A DNA stretch of 64,000 bases from Porphyridium purpureum. Taxonomy: Eukaryota; Rhodophyta; Bangiophyceae; Porphyridiales; Porphyridiaceae. The DNA lies in the NCBI GenBank assembly GCA_008690995.1, contig VRMN01000002.1, positions 248,001 through 312,000 on the forward strand, given 5' to 3'. The notes beneath the pieces are model-generated. The model saw nothing but the letters and a program-made list of their open reading frames with translations. It was not told the origin of the DNA and did no database searches. The position numbers and the translations under genes were made by a program. Positions 54,514 to 62,685 of the stretch are shown piece by piece. The first letter of the stretch is position 1. Each line of letters starts with the position of its first letter.

Positions 54514-55299
54514 CTAGAAAAGCAGGTATCGCGAGAATGCAAAAAATGGCACACCCACGAACGCAAACGACGCCTCAGCCACACACGCGGCCACGACCGG
54601 GATGAGAAAGTTGTCGTCGATGCCGAGCGGAAATTGAGCATACGGCAGTGTGAGCTGGGGTGATGGCACAATTAGTTCGGTCAGCGCACCGCACGAAGCA
54701 ATGGTGCACGCCAGCTTGAGAAAGACGAGTGCGTCCATGCCTAGTCCATCCGGTGAGCGCATGGCGCAACGGAAAACCAGGTTGAGCGCTACGAGGAACG
54801 CGAAAAAGAAGCCCAGCACAGACTTGCCATTCTTGAGCCGCGCCCAAGTTTGTGACTTTGTAAAGGTGCCGAACAATGCCGCAATCGGATCTAGCGCGGC
54901 GAGAAGCAGAATGCCCAGGATCGCGGCCGGCTTGCTCACCAGCGCAGCGGCCGTCGCGCATCCGAACATGTAGTAAAACATGCCTGAAAACTTTGACGTC
55001 TCGTGCGCGCGCATGAACGGCCCGAACGCCATCTGCACCACCTTGTTGATGGCCGGCGACTGCAATCGAGCCGCTTCAGTCACAAGCACAGACCCGGCCA
55101 CCACAGTGCTGATGACACAGAACTGGGCCTTGCTGAGAAATAAATGGTATGCTAGCGCGATCATGTAGCCCGTCAGAAAGTGGAACAGCTTACGCGCCGG
55201 ATGGTAGCTCTCACGCGTTGGGAGGCGATTCCCGGGCTCATCTCCCTCGGGCTTGTCCCCGCGCTCGCGCGAAGGTACGCTGCTCGCGCTCGCACTCAT
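54514..55299 (-). CDS. CTP-dependent lipid kinase-like membrane protein (Dgk1/dolichol kinase/phytol kinase group)
   Basis: 261 residues with several membrane helices. Motifs: HPARKLFHFLTGYMIALAYHLF (RK.FH, as in yeast Dgk1), LLAALDPIAALFGTFTKSQTWARLKNGKSVLGFFFAF (the D-x-x-A-x-x-x-G.. KS..G catalytic region) and LTELIVPSPQLTLPYAQFPLGIDDNFLIPVVAACVAE (DNFLIP). The family phosphorylates diacylglycerol, dolichol or phytol with CTP at ER or plastid membranes. The ATG at 55299 gives a hydrophilic start, MSASASSVPSRERGDKPEG. The open frame above it adds only Ala/Arg/Pro-rich residues. Substrate cannot be told. Confidence 0.8.
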   Translation of the reverse strand: MSASASSVPSRERGDKPEGDEPGNRLPTRESYHPARKLFHFLTGYMIALAYHLFLSKAQFCVISTVVAGSVLVTEAARLQSPAINKVVQMAFGPFMRAHETSKFSGMFYYMFGCATAAALVSKPAAILGILLLAALDPIAALFGTFTKSQTWARLKNGKSVLGFFFAFLVALNLVFRCAMRSPDGLGMDALVFLKLACTIASCGALTELIVPSPQLTLPYAQFPLGIDDNFLIPVVAACVAEASFAFVGVPFFAFSRYLLF

Positions 55300-55691
55300 C
55301 TTGGCGCGACAGCGCCGATGAGACCCAGCACGCGCCTGAAAGACGGCCGCTCCCGGTGCTGGATGGGCGTGCTGCTGCGGCAAGCGAGCCGGAGCAGCAG
55401 GAACAACAAATCGTACACAGAACGCACTCCAGCTGGCTCGCATCTCTGATGTGCACACGCGAATGCTCGACAAACGAAGCAGATACTGATCCTGTCCAAG
55501 CGACCGCAAGGAAGGGGTAGCAGCTCTCGAGTGCGATATTTGACCCCGGGAGCCCGAATCTTGGGCTTGTCACACTGCTTCGAGGATAGGTCGGGAGCTG
55601 TTTATTTTGACTATACTAGACCAACAGCCATCGTTTACCAAACTCGAGGGTGGAGGTCTTGGAGACACACGCCGCGACTGGCCCGCGCTCA
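55300..55691. other. Intergenic region, lipid-kinase promoter and FAS1 3' end
   Basis: 392 bp without a supported gene. Short frames on both strands are shadows or random. Confidence 0.5.
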
Positions 55692-56699
55692 TTACTGGCC
55701 CATGGGAAGCTTGTCGCTTCGGTCGCTGATACCTTGGTCACCGACCAGTTTTTGAGTCTTTCCAATGTACTTGCTCATTCCAGACACCGGGTTCAGTTCG
55801 TTCGCGTTGACCGAGTCGGGCGACACTTTGACCGTGCCAGGTGCAAAGATCTGGTAGTCAACAAACGCTTTAGGAGCCGCGGCGGAAATTGGCTCGTATT
55901 CATCCTGTGTGACCGCGTTGTACGGTGGGCCGTACATCCAGAACGGCTGCTGCTTCATTAGGTTCATGGCGCGGCGGCCACCCACCGCTGCTGGCTTGGT
56001 TGCGCCAACGTAGCGCAAGTCCGCCTTTGTGGTGCTCACGTACTTTGCCGGCGTGACCGGTGAAAAGCCTGCCTCGATGCTCACCTTCTTCGTCAGCGCC
56101 TTGGGCACGATGAATGTGTCGAGCGTGTGCGCGCTGAAGCCGAGGTTCTTCCTTAGGATGTCTGAGCTCTCTGGGATAACCTGCGCGTTGCCAATCTTGA
56201 TCACTCTGCCCGTGCCAACGTAGCCGATTGCCTCGCCGTAGGCTGGCTGGAGGTAGCCCGCGCCCTGGAGATCTTTCAGCATGGCGCTTCCCTTGGATGT
56301 GAAAATGTGACCCGCCAGCATGTCGTACACGAGCCTGGAATCCTCCATCATTGCCTTCCTCAGCTGCGGCGACAGTCGCGCAAACGCGCCGTCGTTCGGA
56401 ATGAACACCATGAACTTCTTGTCTGTCAGATTAAAATCCTTGACGATCTGCGCAATCACCTTGTTGGCGCCCGTGGCGTACACCCACGCCGCAATGCCGC
56501 GGCCACGCCAAAAGTCATCCTCCGCGATGTAGCCCGACTCGTATGGCTTGGCCGCCATGCGCACGCCGCCGCGCGCGCTCGCACGCGCTGCTGTGGTGGT
56601 GGTGGTGGTGGTCGCAGGCAGCAGCGCGCCGCACACCGCGTGCCGCTGCGCCAGCGCCAGCGACGCGGCGCCCACTCCTCCGCTTACAAACCCGGCCAT
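55692..56699 (-). CDS. Plastid fasciclin (FAS1) domain protein, possible phycobilisome linker
   Basis: 335 residues. Start at 56699: MAGFVSGGVGAASLALAQR..., Thr/Ala-rich, with MAAKPYESGY as a likely mature N-terminus near 48, a plastid transit layout. Residues about 65-200 form a FAS1 domain: NKVIAQIVKDFNLTDKKFMVFIPNDGAFARLSPQLRKAMM, DSRLVYDMLAGHIF, AHTLDTFIVPKAL. The last about 135 residues are unusual: Pro/Ala/Lys-rich, no membrane helix, with FWMYGPPYNAVTQDEYEP and NPVSGMSKYIGKTQK. FAS1 domains occur in some red-algal phycobilisome linkers, to my recollection, so a linker or thylakoid-associated adhesion role is plausible but unproven. The sense strand upstream has GTACAGT words. Confidence 0.8.
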   Translation of the reverse strand: MAGFVSGGVGAASLALAQRHAVCGALLPATTTTTTTAARASARGGVRMAAKPYESGYIAEDDFWRGRGIAAWVYATGANKVIAQIVKDFNLTDKKFMVFIPNDGAFARLSPQLRKAMMEDSRLVYDMLAGHIFTSKGSAMLKDLQGAGYLQPAYGEAIGYVGTGRVIKIGNAQVIPESSDILRKNLGFSAHTLDTFIVPKALTKKVSIEAGFSPVTPAKYVSTTKADLRYVGATKPAAVGGRRAMNLMKQQPFWMYGPPYNAVTQDEYEPISAAAPKAFVDYQIFAPGTVKVSPDSVNANELNPVSGMSKYIGKTQKLVGDQGISDRSDKLPMGQ

Positions 56700-57173
56700 T
56701 GTCTTCTTGAGCGCTTGAAATACCCTCGGTGCCCACGACTCTGCTCCTTCCTTGTGTGCTTCCCACCTCGCCGGCTTTCTCCCTCGGTCTCTCCTCCCCA
56801 CTCAGCCACCCGCAGCAACCCTTGTCGGCTGTGCCACCCGAATCTCCACAGGCGCTCGTCGAGATCCACTGTACCGTGTCGACTGTACCTCATCACGCAC
56901 GCTAGGGTTGCACGCTTAAAAAAGTAATGTTTAACGATTATTTTACCGGTTTTTCTGGAATGATCGTGCTCGCTCGTGCACGGCATGGCGCGCGCGCACA
57001 ACGCACGGTTCTAAACAATGGTGCATGGTGTCGCGCTGGTGCGGACACGAACACAGGAGCCAAGCGACGGCGCGGAGCCGGGCGCATCTAGCTTGCGAGA
57101 TGGCACGCAGAAGAACTCGTGGACTCCGTCAATCACACATTTTACTTTTGGGGAAATAGTCCAGGTCAAGGTA
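56700..57173. promoter_or_regulatory. FAS1 upstream region with GTACAGT and AACCCTA words
   Basis: actgtac at 56868-56874 and 56882-56888 (GTACAGT on the FAS1 sense strand), ctagggtt near 56902 and taccggttt near 56944. No gene was seen; the Hsp90 3' end lies on the right side. Confidence 0.45.
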
Positions 57174-59294
57174 TTAGTCGACGTCTTCCAGCGCCGTCAC
57201 TTCAGCCGCGGCTTCATCGGTCGGCGCGTCCGTCTCCATCTTCTCCTCCACAGGCTCGTCGTCGTCCAGGCTCAGGCCCAGGCGGATCATGCGGTGGATT
57301 CGCGACGCAAACACGTTTGGCTCGTCAAGCGAAAAGCCAGATGTGAGCAGCGACGTATCGAAGAGAAGCATGATCAGGTCCTTCGCGGTCTTGTCAGCCT
57401 TGTCTGCCTCAAGACGGCCCTTGAGCTCCTTGATGATTGCGTTCCCGGGGTTAATTTCCATAGTCTTGCGCGGCGACATGTACATGGACAGCGAGCTGTC
57501 GCGCAGCGCCTGCGCTTTCACAATGCGCTCCATGTTCGCACTCCATCCGTACTCGCCGGTCACCAAAATGCAAGGGGAGTCCGCCAGGCGCTCCGAGACC
57601 ACCACCTTTTCGACGCGGTCGCCCAGAATGTCCTTGATGACGGTGCAGAGGGTCTCGTACGCCTTCTTCTCCTCCTCCTTCGCGGCCTTCTCCTCATCTG
57701 TCTCCTCAAGCTCAATGCCTTCCTTGGTCAAGCACATCAGTTTCTTGCCATCGTATTCCTTGAGCTGCTGCACACAGTACTCGTCGATCGGCTCGGTCAT
57801 GAAGATGACCTCATAGCCCTTCTTGCGCAAGCGCTCCAGGAACGGACTGTTCTCAACTGCCTTCTTGCTCTCGCCAATGATGTAGTAAATGTTCTTCTGG
57901 CCTTCCTTCATGCGCGACACGTATTCCTTCAGCGAGGTCATCTCATCCGGGCACTTGGACGTGTTGTAGCGCAGCAGGTCCGCCAGCTTGTCTGCGTTGG
58001 ACTGGTCTTCATGAATGCCCAGCTTCAGGTTCTTGGAGAACTGCTCGTAGAAGGTCTTGTACTCCTCCTTGTTCTCCGCCAGCTCGGCAAACATTTCCAT
58101 GCATTTCTTCACCAAGTTCTTGCGGATCACCTTGAGAATCTTGTTCTGCTGCAGCATTTCGCGAGAAATGTTGAGCGGCAGATCCTCCGAGTCGACCACA
58201 CCCTTCACAAAGTTGAGCCACTCTGGAATGATGTCCTCGCAGTTGTCCATGATGAACACCTTCTTCACGTACAGCTTGATGTTGTTCATCTTCTTTTTGG
58301 GCTCGAACAGGTCGAACGGCGCGCGCTTGGGCGTGAACAGCAGGCCCGTAAACTCGAGCTGGCCCTCCACCGAGAAGTGCTTGACGCCCAAGAAGTCCTC
58401 CCAATCGTTGGTCAGGCTCTTGTAGAACGCGCCATACTCCTCCTTTGTGACCTCGTTGGGCTTGCGCGTCCAGATTGGCTTTTGCTTGTTCAGAAGCTCC
58501 CACTCGTGCACAATTTCCTTGACCTGCTTCTTCTCCTTCTTTTCCTCCTCCTCATCCTCGACGTCTTCTACCTTGGTGCCGTCGTCTTCCTTCTCCTCCT
58601 CCATCTTGTTTTCCTCGGCGGCCTCATCCTCGTCGTCGACGTCCTTGGTGACCTCCTTCTCGATCCACAGGTTGATGGGGTACTGAATGAATTGCGAGTG
58701 CTTCTTGACCAGGTCCTTGAGGCGGCGCTCTTGGAGGAACTCCTGCTGGTCCTCTTTCAGGTGCAGGATGATGGACGTTCCACGCTTCAGCGGCTCGCCA
58801 AGGCTTCCATCGTCCGGGCGGATCGTGAACGATCCTCCCGCCGACGACTCCCAAATGTATCCCTCGTCGTCATTGTGCTTGGTGCGCACAATCACATTGT
58901 CCGCTACAAGGTACGCCGAGTAGAAGCCCACACCGAACTGGCCAATCATGCTCACATCTGCTCCGGCGGACAGCGCCTCCATGAACTGTTTGGTGCCAGA
59001 CTTGGCGATGGTTCCGAGATTGTTGACCAAGTCAATCTTGGTCATCCCAATGCCGCTATCTGTGATGGTCAGGGTCTTTCCCTCCTTGTCTGCAACGAGG
59101 CGAATTTCCATCGAGCTATCCGCGTCGAGCACGGACTTTTCCGTGAGCGACTGGTACCTAATCTTATCCAGCGCATCGGACGAGTTGGAAATCAGCTCGC
59201 GCAGGAAAATCTCCTTATTGCTGTAGAACGTGTTGATGATCAAGCTCATCAACTGGTTGATCTCGGCCTGAAAGCTGTATGTTTCTGCCGCCAT
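57174..59294 (-). CDS. HSP90: Cytosolic Hsp90 chaperone
   Basis: 706 residues, a complete Hsp90. N-terminal ATPase: [68 protein letters not shown] charged linker of Glu/Lys/Asp ([10 protein letters not shown]) follows. Middle domain: [40 protein letters not shown]-terminal dimerisation region: [19 protein letters not shown]. It ends LEDVD rather than the usual MEEVD, so the TPR-binding tail is slightly altered. No targeting peptide. The promoter has a TATA box and a heat-shock element. A longer frame on the opposite strand is a codon-bias shadow. Confidence 0.97.
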   Translation of the reverse strand: MAAETYSFQAEINQLMSLIINTFYSNKEIFLRELISNSSDALDKIRYQSLTEKSVLDADSSMEIRLVADKEGKTLTITDSGIGMTKIDLVNNLGTIAKSGTKQFMEALSAGADVSMIGQFGVGFYSAYLVADNVIVRTKHNDDEGYIWESSAGGSFTIRPDDGSLGEPLKRGTSIILHLKEDQQEFLQERRLKDLVKKHSQFIQYPINLWIEKEVTKDVDDEDEAAEENKMEEEKEDDGTKVEDVEDEEEEKKEKKQVKEIVHEWELLNKQKPIWTRKPNEVTKEEYGAFYKSLTNDWEDFLGVKHFSVEGQLEFTGLLFTPKRAPFDLFEPKKKMNNIKLYVKKVFIMDNCEDIIPEWLNFVKGVVDSEDLPLNISREMLQQNKILKVIRKNLVKKCMEMFAELAENKEEYKTFYEQFSKNLKLGIHEDQSNADKLADLLRYNTSKCPDEMTSLKEYVSRMKEGQKNIYYIIGESKKAVENSPFLERLRKKGYEVIFMTEPIDEYCVQQLKEYDGKKLMCLTKEGIELEETDEEKAAKEEEKKAYETLCTVIKDILGDRVEKVVVSERLADSPCILVTGEYGWSANMERIVKAQALRDSSLSMYMSPRKTMEINPGNAIIKELKGRLEADKADKTAKDLIMLLFDTSLLTSGFSLDEPNVFASRIHRMIRLGLSLDDDEPVEEKMETDAPTDEAAAEVTALEDVD

Positions 59295-59490
59295 GATTGC
59301 CCTGTTTTTCTAGTACACCTTCACTCCTCCCCTTCCAGTTCACACGCCACAGCACGCACCGCTCTGCGTCGCACCGACCCTTGCTCTCGCGACAGTAATC
59401 ACCACCGCTGCACGTCCACTCCCTTCCTCCTCTCCTCCGTCGACACTCTGCACGACACGCGCGGACCAGGACCACATCCACAGCACCACG

Positions 59491-59500
59491 ACTTTTTATA
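59491..59500 (-). promoter_or_regulatory. TATA box of the Hsp90 gene
   Basis: tataaaaagt on the gene strand, about 200 bp upstream of the ATG. Confidence 0.65.
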
Positions 59501-59556
59501 CTCGCGCGCAACCGTTTGGGCACGCCAGCCGTATCTTGTTGTGGCCGGCGTCTTTG

Positions 59557-59569
59557 GAACCTTCTGGAC
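59557..59569 (-). promoter_or_regulatory. Heat-shock element of the Hsp90 gene
   Basis: GAA 59557, TTC 59562, GAC 59567 at 5-bp spacing: two perfect units and one with one mismatch. It lies about 60 bp upstream of the TATA box, the same distance as on the BAG side. Confidence 0.6.
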
Positions 59570-60131
59570 GACCCGCACGCCCAAACACACACCGCAAGTC
59601 TACTGAACACCCGCGCACCACGCGCCTATCAAAACACACCCTCCGTGCTATCAAACACAAAGTACAGCGCACCACAGTACCCACCGTACCCACTGTACAG
59701 TTGCGCTGCCACACCGGCGTTCAGTGCGGTCCAGATCTTTCTAGCTGCTTTGCGATTCCCCCTTCCCCCCCCACACAGCCACGCGCGCTCGTTCATCGGG
59801 TCACGTGCTTCAATCACACCGTTTAGAACATAAGAAAAACGGTGATATGGTACAGTTGGATGAGTATTTATACTTCTGTCCTTTTCTGTGTAAATGTGTT
59901 GAATTTAGAGGAACGCCATGAAAGAGGCAGTCGGTACAGTTCGATGGGTGTACAGGTTGAGGAAGTACAGTTGGGCTCTGTGTCTTTGTGTGTGTGTGTC
60001 GTGGTGGAAGTTGTTAGTGGTGGTTGGTGGTTAGTGGTTAGAGAGCTTGGGGATGAAAGAGATTAAGAAGGGAGGGAAAGAGGAGGGGAAGAGTTGGGTG
60101 CGGTGTGAAGAGGGGAGGGAGGGTGTATGCA
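59570..60131. promoter_or_regulatory. Divergent Hsp90 / fibrillin region with GTACAGT copies
   Basis: ctgaacac at 59604. actgtac at 59692 points toward Hsp90. gtacagt at 59850, 59934 and 59965 and gtacag at 59950 all point toward fibrillin. A GT-rich stretch lies at 59980-60000. No gene was seen. Confidence 0.5.
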
Positions 60132-60938
60132 ATGGCGTTTGTGAACGCGGCAGGAGCAGGGGGTGTATCTGTGTCTGTGTCTGTGTCTGCGCGGGGCGTG
60201 TGCCATGTCGTGGAGAGGCAGCGGTGCGCGCGCGTGAGGCACGCGCGCTGCGCGCCGCTGCGCATGCAGGACGACGACGCCATGCCCTCGGACACGTTCT
60301 CGTTCTCGGACGCCGCGGAGCAGAGCAACAAGTCGGACGGGCGCACGCGGAAGGACGCAATGGAGCGCATTCTCCGCGTCGCCGCTTCCACAAACCGCGG
60401 GCGGCTCGCGTCGGCCACCCAGATCGCAGAGGTCGAGGATCTCGTGCTCATGCTCGAGTCCGTCAACCCAAACCTCCACCCCATGGAGACCAGCATCATT
60501 AATGGAAACTGGAAACTCGTCTTCTTCGCGAAAACGGCCGGGTCTAAGATGGCGCTCGAGCCGCTGATCAAGGCGCAGAACCTCATCGAGTTTGGGGACA
60601 TCACGCAGAAGATCGACCTCAGCAGCGCGAGCTTGGTGCAGGACGCAGAGATCTTCGCGTTCCCGGGCATCACGGGCACAATCACCACGTCGGCCAGAAT
60701 AACGCCGGTCGGTCCGGAGCGGATGGAGATCACGCTCGGAGACACCAAGGTAAAGGGCAACTCGCTCTTGAACCGAATCGACCTGTCCAGCATCGACAAG
60801 ATGCTGCCGGTAGACGCAATCTACCAGCGCCTCCGCGGCAAGCCCGCGGAAACGTACATCGACACCTACTACCTGGACGAAGCGCTGCGCATCAGTCGCG
60901 ACAAGCGCGGCAACCTGTACATCTTTGTCAAGGAATAA
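60132..60938 (+). CDS. Plastid fibrillin / plastid-lipid-associated protein (PAP)
   Basis: 268 residues. Residues 1-50 (MAFVNAAGAGGVSVSVSVSA...) are Val/Ser/Arg-rich with an ARCAPLRMQ site, a plastid transit peptide. The PAP/fibrillin domain spans about 75-265: RILRVAASTNRGRLASATQIAEVEDLV, INGNWKLVFFAKTAG, VQDAEIFAFPGITGTITTSARI, and the closing TYYLDEALRISRDKRGNLYIFVK, the family signature. Fibrillins coat plastoglobules and thylakoids and bind lipids or quinones. Length and order fit. The ATG at 60132 begins the transit peptide. Confidence 0.92.
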   Translation: MAFVNAAGAGGVSVSVSVSARGVCHVVERQRCARVRHARCAPLRMQDDDAMPSDTFSFSDAAEQSNKSDGRTRKDAMERILRVAASTNRGRLASATQIAEVEDLVLMLESVNPNLHPMETSIINGNWKLVFFAKTAGSKMALEPLIKAQNLIEFGDITQKIDLSSASLVQDAEIFAFPGITGTITTSARITPVGPERMEITLGDTKVKGNSLLNRIDLSSIDKMLPVDAIYQRLRGKPAETYIDTYYLDEALRISRDKRGNLYIFVKE

Positions 60939-61375
60939 GAAGACGCTGTGGCGCTCATTAGCAATCTGTACTGCAGCGTACACCGAGTGGCTGTGACCTT
61001 GACTTTTATTTGAGACGCACGACGGTGAGAAACATTGCCCAACCTGAGGTGCTGCACATTCTGTGGGAGGGATGGGATGGGATGGGATCGATAGATGGGA
61101 AAATTGCGTTCTTCCGGCCGTGCAGGTTCTGCAATGATCAGATACAGAATAAACCATGAATTTGAAAGATACACATAGGAAACTTTCTTTCCCACGTAAC
61201 ACATCGCCGTATTTATGTCGAACACCTCATCGCCGCTGCCGGTGGACGGTTTTCACTTTTGCGTTTCTTGAGCACATCACCTCGTCGCGCATCCGAGAGG
61301 TGCGGAGCGTCATCTACGGGGATTCGGCTGGTCGGCGTCGCTTCCTACGCTTGGTGAGACGGGTGCCCACCGCTT
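60939..61375. other. Intergenic region with GGGAT repeat
   Basis: Holds a GGGAT repeat at 61069-61089. A plus-strand frame from 61156 would overlap the next gene's start and is not called. Confidence 0.45.
61069..61089. repeat. (GGGAT)n short tandem repeat
   Basis: About four GGGAT units after the fibrillin gene. Confidence 0.8.
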
Positions 61376-62494
61376 ATGTGCGGAAACGGCGCGGTGCAAA
61401 CGCCCCGCCGCGCGCACTGCGTGCTTGTCGTGTTGCTGCTGTGGGCGGTATGGGCTTCGCGTCTGCATGCTTTCCGCGTGACATGCGATAGCGGTGTGCG
61501 CACGCAGGTGCACATGGAAGCGTCCAATGGGCCGTCTGCGTTCCTTGCGTTCAACATGCCGCTGGACGAGCTCGTGGCCAAGCAAGTGATCGAGCGGCTG
61601 GCTGTGGCGCGCGCGTCCGCGCTTGTGGTGGTGGAGCGCGGCGATGTTGACTCACATGGCCACGTACTGCGCCTGCTCGTGCGTGCGGGGCATCACCTGT
61701 GCATGAAGAATATCCCGGCGCTAGTAGGCGTGCACGCGACCGCCGAGAGTCTGGCGCAGGCTCTGGACACCGAGATGGGGTTCTTGGACGCGCCGCTGAA
61801 CAAGCTCCCGCAGTTTGTGCGTGACCAGCACCGCTCGTACGGAGCCGAATTCTTGAACGCATCGCAAGCGGCGGGTACTTTTGCTGTGGATCTTGATACG
61901 CCGGTGCCGGGCGTCCTGTTTGTAAACGACGATGCGCTTGAGAGCGCCGAGTCTGGCGCTCTCCAGGGCAAGCGCACAGGGATTGAACCGTTTCTAGACT
62001 CCGAGCAGCTACACTGCCTGTACGACCGCATAGGGTGTGACCAGGTTGCGCGCATGGAGCTGTATTATCTCAACTGCCAGCGGTTACGCGCCGAGTTCTA
62101 CCGGCGGGAACGCGTGGACCTGTGGAAGTATGCGTCGCGGCGCGGGCGGTACCGCGGTGAGGAGCCGCAAGTGGCAGGGCCCGTGGAGGCCAAAGTACAG
62201 GATATCATTGCGCAGAACCGGATGCGCATCAACATTGCTCACGAGCGGATAAAGCAAGGCGCGCTGCTGCGCGAGGTGATGCTGACACTGTACACGCTCA
62301 GCGACCAGCAGTTGCGCGGGGACTACATGCGCGCGCTGGACTATGAAATGGAGCGCCTGGACCGCCGCATCATTCGCGGCATCTTTGCACTCGGCGTGCT
62401 GCTCCTGGCGCTCGCCACCTACTCTCTCCTCCGGTTTCCACCCACGGGCTTTGGCTTGTCCCGCAAGTTTGTCGAGTTCAACAAGAGCGCATGA
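61376..62494 (+). CDS. Orphan membrane protein, signal peptide plus C-terminal helix
   Basis: 372 residues, unrecognised. The N-terminus has a hydrophobic segment CVLVVLLLWAVWASRLHAF, a signal peptide or anchor. The middle has two parts: an alpha/beta-looking region (MPLDELVAKQVIERLAVARASALVVVERGD...; GVLFVNDDALESAES) and a helical, Arg/Tyr-rich region (ARMELYYLNCQRLRAEFYRRERVDLWKYASRRGRYRG, LREVMLTLYTLSDQQLRGDYMRALDYEMERL). A membrane helix IFALGVLLLALATYSLL sits near the C-terminus. The second region is J-domain-like in texture but has no HPD. Plastid or ER membrane location is inferred. Confidence 0.7.
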   Translation: MCGNGAVQTPRRAHCVLVVLLLWAVWASRLHAFRVTCDSGVRTQVHMEASNGPSAFLAFNMPLDELVAKQVIERLAVARASALVVVERGDVDSHGHVLRLLVRAGHHLCMKNIPALVGVHATAESLAQALDTEMGFLDAPLNKLPQFVRDQHRSYGAEFLNASQAAGTFAVDLDTPVPGVLFVNDDALESAESGALQGKRTGIEPFLDSEQLHCLYDRIGCDQVARMELYYLNCQRLRAEFYRRERVDLWKYASRRGRYRGEEPQVAGPVEAKVQDIIAQNRMRINIAHERIKQGALLREVMLTLYTLSDQQLRGDYMRALDYEMERLDRRIIRGIFALGVLLLALATYSLLRFPPTGFGLSRKFVEFNKSA

Positions 62495-62685
62495 CGCGCT
62501 GACGAAGTAGGGTTCTGCATTTCATAATAAAAGTGAGTTGTTTTGATAGGAAGATTCGCACTGTGACGCAGCGTGCAGGAATTGGAGCGCGACGCGGGCG
62601 AGTGAGTTGAGCGGAACAGAGGCAGGGGAGGAATAAGATTGTACGTTGGAGACGGTTTGCTGCGGTGGATGCGTGAGCTTGAATA

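Noticed and set aside
57018-59606. 862-codon plus-strand open frame opposite Hsp90
   Set aside because: It is exactly antisense to Hsp90, with Leu/Val/His-rich composition expected from reversed GC-biased codons. Hsp90 motifs on the minus strand are unmistakable.
60063-61202. 379-codon minus-strand frame opposite fibrillin
   Set aside because: Shadow of the PAP domain; starts in 3' DNA and has no domain.
61156-61491. 111-codon plus-strand frame overlapping the start of the orphan membrane protein
   Set aside because: It overlaps a longer frame with a signal segment and membrane helix. Its Arg-rich end is the shifted reading of that gene.
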